A stretch of 64,000 nt of DNA, taken from positions 930,001 through 994,000 of the forward strand of contig NW_020194638.1 of the NCBI RefSeq assembly GCF_002865645.1, written 5' to 3'. Below are positions 45,344 through 57,229 of this stretch, one piece after another (within the stretch, counting starts at the first letter, position 1; each line of letters opens with the position of its first letter). The position numbers were made by a program, and so were the translations under genes. The notes under the pieces were generated by a model. It worked only from the letters and a program-made list of their open reading frames with translations. It was not told where the DNA came from and made no database searches. The stretch comes from Hyaloscypha bicolor E. Its lineage: Eukaryota; Ascomycota; Leotiomycetes; Helotiales; Hyaloscyphaceae.

Positions 45344-47358
45344 ATGCCTTTCCCAGGCGATACACTCCCTTCATTAACCGTGCATTCTCCCCCTACACTG
45401 CACAATAACCAGACTCTACCCCTACACCACGACCCTCAGTTTCCACACGCGCAAGAGCTAGACGAACTAGCTCCAGTTGGTCAACGTCATAAGAGAAACC
45501 CTTCTGCCAGCTCAGAAAAGGAAGACACGCAGCATCTCCTTGCAGCAGACTCCTCAGACTCAGACGAAGAAGACACGGAGAATTCTATGGGTACCAAAGC
45601 CCGACGACCTCGTTCAAAAGAGCCAGCAGGCTCAGCCTCCTCGACCGGAGGCCAAAACGGTCACGCAAACGGCAGCATGAACAACAATGTCGAATACCGG
45701 AGGAAGAACGCCTCCCTCGAATCACCCTCCATCACTGCCAACCTGATGTCCAGGGAGTCTTTTACGTTAGACGAACACGTCCCGCGCACGCCGACTATCA
45801 ATAATCATGGCTTCTTTCAGCTGCCCATGCAGGATAGGAGGAATTTCGGACTGTTGGTTCTGTTATATTTTCTGCAGGGCGTGCCGATGGGACTGGCGAC
45901 GGGCTCGGTGCCATTTCTGCTGAAGCCACATATGTCGTACGGTGCGCTTGGCGTGTTTAGCTTGGCTTCATATCCGTATTCGTTGAAGCTGTTATGGAGT
46001 CCGGTGGTGGACGCGGTATGGAGCCCCAAGCTCGGACGGAGAAAGAGTTGGATCATGCCGATTCAGATGTTATCCGGGTTTGGGATGATATGGCTTGGTG
46101 CGAGAGTAAAGGAGATGATGGTTACGGCTGGAGAGAATGATGGTGCTGGAATTTGGGGATTTACAGGATGGTGGTTCTTCCTGGTTTTCATGTGCGCGAC
46201 ACAAGATATTGCGGTTGATGGCTGGGCTCTGACCTTACTGACACCGGGGAATATCTCTTATGCGTCGACAGCACAAACGGTTGGCTTGACCGCCGGCCAG
46301 TTCATGTCGTATACCGTTTTCCTGGCCTTCAACTCCCCGGACTTCGCCAATAAATGGTTCCGAAAAATCCCCCTGGAGGAAGGTGTTATGACGCTGGGAG
46401 GATATTTGACATTTTGGGGCTGGGCATACATAATTGTTACGCTGGGCCTCGCGTTCTTGAAGAAGGAAGAGAAGACCAAGAACGAAGACGGGATCTGGGA
46501 CGTCTACAAAGTGATGTGGGGAGTCTTGAAGCTCAAGAACATCCAAACAATCATCATCGTCCACTTGATCGCCAAAATTGGCTTCCAAGCCAACGACGCC
46601 GTCACAAACCTGAAGTTGATTGACAAAGGATTCAGCCAGGAAGACCTCGCCTTGACTGTCTTGATTGATTTCCCTTTCGAGATTGGACTGGGATATTATG
46701 CAGGAAAATGGTCAACAACATACACCCCTATGCGTCTCTGGTGCTGGGGCTTCGTGGGGCGCCTGATAGCAGCTGTCCTCGCACAGATAACAGTCATCAT
46801 CTTCCCCTCCAAGGGCGTCGATACATGGTACCTGCTCGTCGTCATCGCAGAGCACATCTTCTCGACGTTTACGAATACCGTTATGTTTGTCGCGATCTCG
46901 GCCTTCCATGCCCGCATCGCGGATCCGGTCATTGGGGGCACGTATATGACTTTGCTTGCTACGTAAGTTCCACTTCTCTTCCCCTTTCAGACACTCAGAC
47001 TGATGATTGTGACAGTGTCTCCAACTTAGGCGGCACCTTCCCTCGCTACTTCGTCCTAAAACTCGTCGACGCCTTCACAGTTGCAACCTGCATCCCGCCA
47101 GCCTCCGATTATAAACTTGACCCCAAACTCCGCGGCCCCCTCGTCACCGAAGCCTTCTCCTGTGCTGCTTCCAAAGCAAAATATATGTGCATACAAGGCG
47201 GAGGGGTCTGTGATATTAGCAGGGATGGCTATTATGTTATGAATATTGTTTGTGTATTGATTGGGGTGGTTACATTCTGGGGGTATATTAAACCGGCTGC
47301 TATTAAGTTGCAGGGGTTGCCGTTGAGGGCTTGGAGGATTGCTGAAGGGACCACGTGA
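45344..47358 (+). CDS. ER acetyl-CoA transporter (AT-1/SLC33A1 family)
   Basis: Two exons, 45344-46962 and 47016-47358, give 653 residues. A polar, acidic N-terminus of about 160 residues precedes a multi-pass membrane protein. Signature text: DRRNFGLLVLLYFLQGVPMG, PYSLKLLWSPVVDAVW, GRRKSWIMPIQML, the family hallmark CATQDIAVDGWALTLL, VGLTAGQFMSYTVFLAF, FQANDAVTNLKLIDKGFS and a C-terminal GGTFPRYFVLKLVD. This family carries cytosolic acetyl-CoA across the ER membrane in exchange for CoA, feeding acetylation of luminal and secreted proteins and sugars. Fungal members are orthologous to human SLC33A1. The single intron of 53 nt separates the LLATVSNLGGTFPR line. The length fits, apart from the long fungal N-terminus. 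Confidence 0.92.
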
Positions 47359-48890
47359 TGGGGATGGGGAAAGGCGGGGAGGTGTAGAATAGAATAGAGA
47401 GGTGAGCATTCGAATGCATTGAACATCATCCTGGCTGGCTTGCTGGGTTGGCTCGAGAGTGTGAAGTGAGAAGAGAAGAAGAGACTCAAGTGGGTGAATG
47501 TCAATGTGGAGACAAAGGTCTTGTTGCACATCGTTTCAATGTTCCAAGAGTTCTTGGTACATTGAGAATGTGATTCGATTAGCCTCAAGTGAGTAGACAG
47601 GAGAAAGAGCGGGAGTGAGTGAATGTGCAGGGAGAGGCAAAAGGTTTTGTTGCATGTCTCAATGTTCCAGGAATTCTTGGTACATTGAGATTGTGCTGAA
47701 TCAGGCAGGGAAAAGGGAAAGAAAGGAAGACTCGAGTGAGTGAATGTGGGTGGTAGAGGGGTAAAGGTTTCGTTGAACTTTTTTTGTATGTAAAAAATTT
47801 TCTGCTTGTCGATGGTCGAGGTTTTCATCCGAAGTTCGACGCGATGTTGGGACGAAATATTTGTACTTGAGCTTGCTTTTCGCTGATCGAGTCCGGGGTG
47901 AATTTAAGATAGGTGGGTGGATGTGGTTTGTTGCGGAAGACTGTGGTCAGTGTATGAGAGTATGTTCGGATATTGGGATTTCACATGAATAAAGGTGGAG
48001 GGAATTCCGGCTGCTATAATGGCTTTCGTTGCAGGTTGAACAGCGGAACGTCTGCCCTTGATCGGTGCCAGTGCGCCACTCGTGACACCATTTTATTAAT
48101 GATAGCTGATAGCTGACCACGAGTATGATAGATCATAAAGGTTGCCGAGAAAGGGGTGGCATCACGTGCTCACAAATTTGCACGTCCTCATCCCTTCCTC
48201 CTTCTTTTCAACATTCTGCCAGCCAGTTCTTCACTCCTTCATCACATGTAATGTACGTGGTTGGCATTTTCAACTTCTGCGCGCGGTTGACAAATTTGCC
48301 ACTGGACTTCTTGGGGTAAGGATGTTTAAAAGCAATATTTCGTTAACAGTGCAACACCTTGCGGATTTAAAGCCCCTTTCGGCCATTCTGATTCAACCAT
48401 ATGCATTCTCCCTCACACTGGCGTGTTTCGGGAGATTCGTGGGCCATCATTGCCTTCTTCGCCGATGCATATTTTCTGCACCTGTACTTGGGCAGAACCC
48501 CTTTGGGACGCCCCCTCGCTGCAGAAGCAAGGTTCTTCAACCCTATATTACCTGAATGTCACTCCCATAGTTGCTGCTGCTATTGGAAGAATATAATTTA
48601 CAGGGTTGAAATTGAGTGAAGCTATTCGATGTATTTGCTAATGAGGGGTTTCTGTGCCAAGGTCCTCAGCTGGATCGAACCCCTTGTGATGAGCTGGTCT
48701 CCTTGCAGAGATCCCGCATTGGTAAAATGTCCGGGATCTAAGTCAACAATTTTGTTGATTTCCAATAGCCCGTACATATAGGTCTATCCCTTCTTTCTAC
48801 GCCGACGCTCTAGAGCTTCGTCACTTTATTACTGGTGACATCTTTCTCGTCCGGTTTTCAAGCCTCAATCGTTCTGCTTGATCTCCTGTC
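47359..48890. other. Intergenic with imperfect tandem repeats
   Basis: Apart from the repeat array at 47481-47790, no gene is supported. A plus frame at 48142-48555 begins without ATG. The last 100 bases lead into the secreted-protein gene. Confidence 0.35.
47481..47790 (+). repeat. Imperfect direct repeats of about 120 bp
   Basis: A unit of the form GAGTG..GTGAATGT..(GG)AGAGGCAAAGG..TTGTTGCA..TTTCAATGTTCCA.GA.TTCTTGGTACATTGAGA occurs twice in full (from 47481 and from about 47607), and the first third occurs again from about 47728. Spacing is about 120-126 bp. It lies just past the acetyl-CoA transporter, perhaps inside its 3' end or a decayed minisatellite. Confidence 0.6.
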
Positions 48891-49647
48891 ATGGGTGTTC
48901 TGACCCTGACAATCCTGTTCCTAATAAGTTCGGCATTCAGCATTGCGAAGAGTGCAGCAGAGATTGAACTCTACGATTACCATCGAAGAGATGTCGCCCC
49001 TTTTTGTTCGCTAATTTCCGTCATAACCTATCTCAACACCTCAATGATGACGAATGACATTCCTTACGCTTCTTACATTACCAATTCAGCTGTCACGGTC
49101 GCCCTCACCGTGTCAGCAATGGACTGAAGTTCTTCGTCCTCCTCTTCGACGTCACTCTTTGCGGCCCAATCGACAAGCCAAACAAGTTCGTGCATACTCC
49201 TGTCATCGAACGCTCTCATCACAGAGGCGTTGCGCTCTTCGGAAAACACTACCTGTAAGTCCCTCCCTCTCCATTTCCTTCCAGCTCCACCACTAACACA
49301 AACCCAGCAAAACCGAAGTTCCCGACGGCCACACCGGCATGCTCCACCAAACCGTCACCCTCTGCCCCAGTACCATCTACACAATCAAAGCCTACGCTCA
49401 ACTTTCCCATCCCCCCTCACAAGAAGCCTTCCGTCACAAGAAGCTGCAGTCTTGTTACATTCAGCTTTGTGAGAACAACACGTGTAGCCACCAGGCACAT
49501 CTAAGCACGGGGCTGGAGGCAGTATGCTGGAAGTTTAAGAGTGGGAAGGGGCAGAAGGTGGGGGAGATCAGGGTTTTGGTGACGTGTCCGGGTAGGAAGA
49601 GGGGGCTTGTTAATACGGTTTATTTGGATCAGGTTAGCGTGCATTAG
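48891..49647 (+). pseudogene. Secreted protein gene with a probable one-base frameshift
   Basis: The ATG at 48891 starts a signal peptide (MGVLTLTILFLISSAFSIA) and a frame running to TGA at 49125-49127 (NDIPYASYITNSAVTVALTV). At about 49114 the coding text moves one frame: NGLKFFVLLFDVTLCGPIDK, VHTPVIERSHHRGVALFGKH, then a normal intron (GTAAGT at about 49255, acceptor at about 49308) and KTEVPDGHTGMLHQTVTLCP to LVNTVYLDQVSVH with stop at 49645-49647. The second part has six to seven cysteines and a beta-rich look, like extracellular jelly-roll or carbohydrate-binding modules. One added base near 49114 would join both halves. No intron does so. Either the gene is dead or the base is a sequencing error. 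Confidence 0.55.
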
Positions 49648-50324
49648 ACTAGGGTGTTAGACATAAAGGCTTTGGATTTCGTTTCTGCATGGGAGGGTTG
49701 AGCGTTGCATGCACACTGCTCAGGGGGAGCGCTCATTATTTTTCTGTATAGTCCCCGGTCGTTCCGAAATCTGGTTTTTTATTTATTTGGGTAATCTCTT
49801 CGCCAGAACTCGGCTCGGATGTGTGGTGTGGTGTTTGGCGATTCGAGCGATTCGTGATATTTTGTCTCGGCACAGGAGATGCAAAGCTTTTCTTTCCGGC
49901 TGGAATACCTGATTTATCAAGTGAGGAGTCGGGTTGATTGTATTCACTGCCTTAGGTTCAAATTACCACGGTTTAGAGTGACAATTCAGTCATCTGTCTG
50001 GGAATTACAGTTTGTCTCTTGAAGATGAGCCCCCCGGGTGTTCAAGAGTGACTGAGATGATAGCCTTGATGGGCTGTTGGATCATCCTATCTCGTTCTGA
50101 ACATGATTCTACATGGAGAGTGGCAGAATAATGAATCATTTATAGCGTTTTAAAGGCTTCGTCTGCGGTACTTCAAAAGTCTTTCCCTTTCAACCCACAC
50201 CCAAGAAGATATCAAGACGAATTTCTTATATCTTAGCAGATAGATGCGGAAAGTCTGGTAAAAGTTTCCATAATAGAAATCCGAACAGTGCGTAGAGCAG
50301 GCCCTCGAAACTGAGATATTATCG
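49648..50324. other. Intergenic, no supported gene
   Basis: No coding frame, repeat or RNA gene recognised. Confidence 0.35.
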
Positions 50325-50699
50325 ATGGAAGGCTTGGAGCACTTACCTATACCCCTCGGCACTCATGTTGGCACGGGCAGTGGCGAGCGCCTCAAGCTTG
50401 AGGATCTCGAGAAAACTAGGCAAGTCGTTACAGGATGGGAGCTCCTGAAGGTATGCAGCCCAATAAAAAATGAGAGGGGATTCAGCATCAAGGGCTGGCT
50501 GATATGTGTTGAAGGGGAACTGGCTGGGGGAACGATGAAGATAGTTGAACGTCCGACTTCAGAAAATCAATTTGGGAAGTTCCGCTACGATCCTGTGATG
50601 GTAGAGCGGGAACGTAGATATCGTCAAGCAACGGGACAACAACGTATATCATGGGAGTATGACGTGGGCAATGGGTTGGATCCTCTCCATGGGGCGTGA
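50325..50699 (+). CDS. Small protein of unknown family, tandem copy A
   Basis: One exon of 124 residues from an ATG at 50325. No signal peptide or membrane segment, so probably cytosolic. It shares a block order with the next gene: H-V-G-T-G-S-G-E-R-L (residues 14-23), a V-[VI]-T-G-x-E-x-L line, F-[SN]-I-x-x-W-L, an E-x-E-L-x-x-G line and I-V-E-R-P-T-x-x-N-Q-x-G-x-F-R (about residues 75-92). That a tandem neighbour keeps the same blocks is the main evidence that this short frame is a gene. I do not recognise the family and give no function. The last 25 residues differ between the copies. Confidence 0.55.
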   Translation: MEGLEHLPIPLGTHVGTGSGERLKLEDLEKTRQVVTGWELLKVCSPIKNERGFSIKGWLICVEGELAGGTMKIVERPTSENQFGKFRYDPVMVERERRYRQATGQQRISWEYDVGNGLDPLHGA

Positions 50700-50932
50700 G
50701 GGGAAGGCTTCTGGGATCCACAAGGGAAATCACAAGAATGACTCAAATGATTCTATGGCACGGATTCATTTCACAAATGGCTCGCATGCGTGAATTATGG
50801 AATTCGAACCGATGTTTTCTCATATTGTTCTATAAGAACCCTCACTTGCTCGGCAAACCATTTCGCTAAAGACATGAAGCTAAAGACAACTCCTGGTAAA
50901 CAACCAGACACATCCACCTTCACACGCTCGAA

Positions 50933-51289
50933 ATGGAACGCTGGCCTCAAGTACCACGCGGTTGTCACGTCGGGACAGGAAGCGGCGAACGTCTCAGAGC
51001 CGGCGAACTCATCCGAACAGGAAAAGTGATCACTGGGTATGAGGCTCTGGAGATGTTCAGCACGGTAGTAGGTGGCCAAGAGTTTAACATACAGACTTGG
51101 CTGGACGGCTTTGAGAGTGAGCTGCAAGCGGGGGCTATGATCATGGTCGAGCGCCCGACTCTGCAGAATCAGTATGGGATATTTAGATTCAACCCCCGGC
51201 ATCCCTGGAATATCGACGGTCACCCTCAGGGTCTTACTTCAGGTGCTGATCATATAGTGAAGGCTGGTTTGGATCCCGGTCATGGGTAA
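50933..51289 (+). CDS. Small protein of unknown family, tandem copy B
   Basis: One exon of 118 residues from an ATG at 50933, 233 bp after copy A on the same strand. It contains HVGTGSGERL (residues 12-21), GKVITGYEALEMFS, FNIQTWLDGFESELQAGA and MVERPTLQNQYGIFRFNP, each matching copy A in order. Overall identity by eye is around 40 per cent over the first 95 residues, with both C-termini ending in a similar GLDPxHG line. No signal peptide or known domain is present. The arrangement shows an old tandem duplication kept open in both copies, which argues for selection. Confidence 0.55.
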   Translation: MERWPQVPRGCHVGTGSGERLRAGELIRTGKVITGYEALEMFSTVVGGQEFNIQTWLDGFESELQAGAMIMVERPTLQNQYGIFRFNPRHPWNIDGHPQGLTSGADHIVKAGLDPGHG

Positions 51290-52679
51290 GGAGGAGATTT
51301 GCAGGGTCTTGGGCGTCTCGAGATGGAGTGGGAGAAGAGATGATATGGAATTGGCGTGGCTTTATAATGCACCTCAATCTCAGACGAAGAGGCCGTTCAG
51401 TGAAGTTGCGAGATGTTAGCCTGCTAGAGACACCAACATCGAGACTTTCCATGTGCTCTCCATTTCTATGAACCTCATTCCCCAGCTTTGGTGTCTGTAT
51501 CACATTCGCTGCGCACTTTTTGCTGTTATTTGATTTGTGTCGTTCAAACGGGGATTCTTGCAGCGGTCGATAAATGGTTGGAAAGTGTTACAAACCTTCC
51601 ACTTGAATCGTAAAGGGGCTCGCTAAAGCTCCAACCCCAATACCCCAGTCCCTCTAATACCCATCTTTCTTTGCCACAGCCTCAGCCACACCCCACAATC
51701 CAATCACAACTAGAATGATCGTCAATGCCGACAAAACGTGTGGCATTGAAAATAATCAGCGCGTTGAGGGGGCAACCGGGCAACTTTTCAGATGCATCGC
51801 GCTTCGGGCCGGCGCGTCTTCCGCACGCTGCGAATTGCATCTCCAAGGTCACCTTTAGCAATCAATTGAGCTGCGCGCTGCGCTTTGCAGCACTCCAATG
51901 TGCGCTTTGGCTGGAATTGAACCTCAACGTTACTGTCGCTCTTTTCATTGCACATTTCTTGGTCGTTCTTTCCCAATTCGTGCTTATCAAAAGCAATATA
52001 CCCAGTCTCGTTTCAGTGCTTTCCCTGCGAACCTGACCTCACCTCCACCACACTCTTTGAAACCCCGCAGATCTCAAAACTCAAGGCATTTGGTGGACAA
52101 TATATCCGACCTTTATCGTGCTGCCTTTCACTCAATCATTCCTTTTCAATTTGCTGCGTATCAGAGCCTAAATCGCACGACCTCGTCTCCTCGAGACGCA
52201 ACCTCGCCTTCATCACCTTCCCAGATCTTTGCACCTCTCAAACCTCCTGCTTCTCGGCCAGACCATACCTTCACGCCAAGTCGTACTCATAATTTCAGCA
52301 CAATGCCTCGAACTTGATAGCCTCTTCTCGATACTGCCAGCCAGAAATCCAATTCCTCATCTTGGCTTGGGAACATCCCTCGAATCAACCGGTGCGCCTT
52401 TGCATTTCGAAAGCCTCGATTGCTCTTTCCAATTGGCTCTGAACGCTACAAACGTATCAAATTCTTTGCTCCGATCCACGACCACGAAAGCCGATCTCTT
52501 GTTCATTCCATCTCGTCCACCGAACACGAAACTATTTGCTCACATCCTCTGCAATTCGCTGCATGACAACACTTCCTTCGAATGAAATCCCTGTCCGCAA
52601 ACGAACTTTTGGATACACTCCTTAAAACATATATTTATTGGGCTTGATCGCATGGATATGGCTTGGAACATCAAACACA
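51290..52679. other. Upstream region of the RdRP gene
   Basis: About 1.4 kb. The ATG frame at 51725-52036 (103 codons, one hydrophobic stretch) has no recognisable domain and could be leader sequence. Pyrimidine-rich from about 52030 on, as in a long 5' leader. Confidence 0.35.
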
Positions 52680-55600
52680 ATGACACCCGAGCCTCAAACC
52701 CCGAGTAAGACAGAGCAGCAAGACCTATTCGACACAAAATTGGACTTATTGAGCCGGGAATGGGATTTGGGAATCAAGCCGAAGACCAATTATTCGCCGG
52801 AAAAGAGAGGGAGAAGCTTGAGCGACCAATGTATCGAAAAGATCCGATTCCTTCACTTTAAGAAGGCGTTTGATCCTGCTCTCCTACGATTCAGGGAGCA
52901 GGCCACCATTCTATACAGTGGATGGGTTCACAAACCCAAAGCGGAGCGTGGTGTTGTCCCAGAGGCGACACGAAACAAGCCCAGGCCAGTCACGGAAAGA
53001 GAACGTGTCCAACTGCTCAGGCTACTCCTCGGGATCTTGAAGGAAGACATGTCAAAATGGATGGCAGAGAATACACCATCTCCAGCGCGATTCTTAGGCA
53101 GCCAGGAGGTTGACGATAGCCCACTTCCACTTTCGTTGGGCCCAAAACCGAACAGTGATCCAAAACGGCAACGGGATGAGGAAGTCTTCTCTAAGGCTCC
53201 CATCATCTTCAAGAAGCCACGAAAACCGGACGCTCCTCAGCCAATTGCAAGCAGTTCTAAGGCCCCGGAGTCACTTGCTCCCGGCTCCATGCCTCCCCCT
53301 GAGGTCAAATCGGCGAATACGAGCTTTGCCTCGGATGCGTCCAGTATTTTCTCTCGCCGCCCATCGTATAATAGCTCATGGCAGCCCGGTACTCAGGAAA
53401 CCGTCCCTGAAGATGAACTCATACCTCACACTCAAGCCGTAAAAGAATCGTTCATATATCCGCAACCCGACAAGGAATCTAGCACCGACTACGGCACCAG
53501 TAGCTTTGAGGAGCGAATGGCGGATGTAACAGAGGAGGCTCTTGGTATTGAAGCCGCAAGTCCTGAACCCCGACTAGACAGCCAAGCGGACGAAGGAGAG
53601 GGCGAAGGACTTTCACAAAATTTGTCAGGTATGGTGTTCGGTGATGGTACCCTTCTCGATTCGGAGAAGGAGTTCCAAGATAGTCTGCTCGATTCAGAAA
53701 AGGCGTTTCAAGACAGCCTGCGACAAGTGTTTTGTGAGTCTCCTCGAAGCATGAATCTACACCTTCGCTAACTCTATCTGAATAGGCGAATTGCCTTTCT
53801 CCCTGGAATCCGCTTCTTTGCGTGTCATTTATGAAATTACTCGAGTTTGCCTTCACGCCAACGTCTCTTTTACTGTGATCGATTTTCCTGAACCAGCTAT
53901 TTTAGACGACTACAACATACTTTGGAGATTTCTCAAAGGTGTGCCAGCCCTGGACGGGAAGTCTTTCCCCGAGAGATGCTCAGAAACTATTTGGGATATG
54001 GCGTCCGGTTCGGGCGACATTGCTCATGGATTCCGGGGAATAGTATTCTCTGGATCTCTTCGGTTCAATACCGAATATCCCAGCGCTCCTCTGTTTCGAT
54101 TTGTACTCGAGCCTATGAAATTGGACCTCTCTCATAGGTTAGAGCGACGATTTGGCCACGATCGCTTCTTTGAAATCGACATGCCGAACCTAATAGGACG
54201 AAATCTGCCAAATTCACTGAATGCTCTGGGAAGTCGCGGGCCTGAGATCATCCATCATTGGCTTGTCTCGTCTAAACATCCTCTTGTTGGCAGATATTGG
54301 CAGCCGTTTTTCGTGAAATCTGTTGAAAGAAAGGCGCGGAAGCGTGAAGCCAAATCCGAAGAGGACGAAGTTGCTGCCGCGCATCGGCTCTACTTCTTTG
54401 CTGTCGACAGCCATGGATACCAACAGTCCGAATGGGATGTTCGGACTATCGAACAGCTCCTTAATGCTATTAGGCCAAGTGAGGAAAACATGTCTCAGTC
54501 CTTCTTGAAGTTGTTCACCAGGACGTCATTAGCTGTTTCCCGAAATTCGGCAGCGGTCGTGTTGGAACCTAATCAGATACATCACTTACCAGATATTTTG
54601 TGTGGGAAAGAGGTCATGACAGATGGAGCAGGTCGAATCTCTAAGTCGTTGGCTATTAAGATTGCCACTAAGCTAGGTCTCACAAATCTTCCCAGCGGTT
54701 TCCAGGCGAGAATTGGAGAGGCGAAAGGCTTTTGGTCAGTCGGTAACAGCGAACATCCTGGGGACTGGATCGAAATTTATGCGTCCCAGTGTAAATGGAA
54801 GTCCAACCCGAGCGAACAGAGCCATCCTAGCAATCGAACTTTGGACGTTCTTCGGTGGTCTAGCCCACTGAAATCGGCAGATCTTAACCTCCAATTCCTG
54901 CCTCTTCTGATAGAGGGATCGAAATCCCCTGCCAAGATGAAAGAAGCACTCGCTGCACTCTTGAACGAGGGCCTCGAGAAGGAATTACTTGCAATCCAGT
55001 CAGCAATGGACGACCCCCAGTCCTTTCGTCAATGGCTTCGGCAGAGTCATTCTAATATTAGTGAGCGACTGAATGCAGGCATGGTTCCTTACAGATCTGG
55101 CTTGCCCGTTGCAATTGGAGAACGGCTCAATATGCTCTTGGATGCTGGTTTCGAGCCCAAGAAGCTGCACTTCATGAAGGACTTGGCATTAAAAGCTTTC
55201 GAGAATAAGTGCCTTGATCTGCAGAAGAAGCTGAACATTACCGTCGGACGGTCGACCTACGCTTACATGGTGCCCGACTTTTCTAGCAGTCTAGAGCCTA
55301 ACGAGGTGTTCCTCGATTTCTCGAGCTTTGCAGACAACGTATCTGGCTTTGCGGGTACACTACTGAACGGCGTCGATGTTCTGGTGGCGAGATCGCCTGC
55401 TCATTATCGCTCAGATATCCAGAAAGTGAAAGCTGTCTTCAAGATTGAGCTGATAGGCCTGAAAGACGTAATCGTTTTCTCTACCAAAGGTAATCCTTCG
55501 CTTGCTGCGAAGCTCTCTGGCGGAGACTACGATGGCGATATCGCAGTAAGTTTACCTCCCTGAGCACGTTTTCCTCCTCAGATGCGTTGTGCACATATAT

Positions 55601-56753
55601 TCGGAGTGAACGGCCGTTGCCACCTCATCCTCACCATTAAGACAATGCTAACTCCGATATCATCTAGTGGGTCTGCTGGGAGCCTACTCTTGTGGACAAT
55701 TTTGAGAACGCAGAAGTTCCTGAATGCCCTGATCTTGTCAAGGAGGGCCTTATCAAGCAAGATCTGACCACATACGAACAGCTTATTGCCAGGCATGTAG
55801 ATCCAACAGCAGTATTTCTCACGAAATCCTTTGCCTTTAATATGCAACGGTCTATGTTGGGCATTTGCACTGTTTTCAAAGAACATGTTGCCTACACGCA
55901 AAGTCTTCAAGGCAAGCACAGCACAAAAGAAGTAGTCTGGTTGAGTACCCTACTCAGCTGCCTTGTCGATCAGTTGAAGCAAGGTTATTCATTTACGGAA
56001 AATGACTGGAACCGCTTCAAGGAATTGGTAATCAAATTCACCCCTCTGAGACCCAAGTATAAGAACGACGATGGGCACTTTGAAAAGAATGCTGAACACA
56101 TCATTGACCAATTGATGTATACGGCGCACCGGACTATCAAGAACTCGATCGAAGCCTTCCACAAAAGGCTTCCAAACCCACCACATTGGGACCCAGATCT
56201 AGTTACTTATTACAAGTGGGCGAGAGGAAAAGCCGAAACAGAACCGGAATGGAAGACTCTTCTGAATGGCCTGGACAAGGACATCATTACATTGAAAGTG
56301 GAATGGACCCGAAAATGGCCGCGAACATCGAGAAGTTTCCAACATGGCGAAGAATCCAAGGCTGGCTTCGCGCAAAAAACTGACGAGAGCTATGCAATGT
56401 TTCAGACCATTCTTCCGAAGACGGTTACTGCTCTCTCTCAGTCGCTGTTGCGCGATTGTTACGACGTAGAAGTGTCGGATTGGGCTCACCTCAGAGCTTC
56501 CGCGCTCTTCTATTCGTACCACCTTATAAAGACGGAGATGTCAAGGTTCGTCTGGTTTATGGCTGGCAAGCAACTGACAGCCCTGAAATGCTATTCCCGC
56601 GGCGGATTTCCACCTGCCATCACGCCAGGAATGTACGCCATGCTGAAACCGGATGCAGAGTATGTGAGAAGAGCCAAGGCTAACGAGCTGGTGTGGGATG
56701 AGAGTATGAGTGTCACGAATGCGGATGAGATTGAAGATCTCGGGGACGAGTGA
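52680..56753 (+). CDS. RNA-dependent RNA polymerase, QDE-1/RDR type (RNA silencing)
   Basis: Three exons, 52680-53733, 53786-55545 and 55668-56753, encode 1299 residues. The start is the first ATG in frame. Residues 1-350 are polar and probably disordered, with basic patches, and end in a 10-residue direct duplication (LLDSEKEFQDS / LLDSEKAFQDS). The catalytic region follows: GFRGIVFSGSLRFNTEYPSA, DGAGRISKSLAIKIATKLGL (RdRP family line), FQARIGEAKGFW, then the active-site DxDGD as GGDYDGD with Asp932, Asp934 and Asp936. After intron 2 comes WVCWEPTLVDNF and a helical C-terminal part. It is a cell-encoded RdRP that turns aberrant single-stranded RNA into double-stranded RNA for Dicer (quelling, meiotic silencing). 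All metal-binding residues are present, so it should be active. Confidence 0.93.
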
Positions 56754-57229
56754 GTGACAACCAACTTAGAACTGGTATTGACAAGGGGAATCTGACTGGT
56801 GTGCGTTTACTTTGGGAGGTGGGGCGTTACTGATAGGTTCGGGTCTCACGATTTTGGCGACGGAACTTAATTAATGGGTCTTAGTGTATAGTTTCTAGAT
56901 GGAGAGAAAGAACTCGGATCTGGTGGGAACTGGTTGGGATCAGTCGAACAGGAATGGGTACTTGTAATGGATTTTCTATGGAGGAAACGGAATTGGCGCT
57001 TTAATTTTTCTCCAATATTTGGTTCCATGGCCTGGAATTGTTAGGGATCTTTTGTATAGTATATTTTTAAGTGGATGTCTCCTTTCATGGATGCATCAGG
57101 GAACTACATCGGATCGGATTTACTTTCTCCCAGCGCCAACCGCAGCAGCCTGATTGGTTGGCACATAATGTCGAAAAGTTTGAAGCTCCAAATGAAAATC
57201 ATCTCCTGTACAAGCCCACGCGACAATCC
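56754..57229. other. Gap between RdRP and the repeat-containing protein
   Basis: Holds the RdRP 3' end and the next gene's leader. An upstream ATG at 57075 opens a 63-codon frame that differs from the main frame and overlaps its start; it could be a short upstream ORF. Confidence 0.35.

Noticed and set aside
51725..52036. 103-codon ATG frame upstream of the RdRP
   Set aside because: No homology that I recognise, and it lies in probable leader sequence; kept only as a remark.
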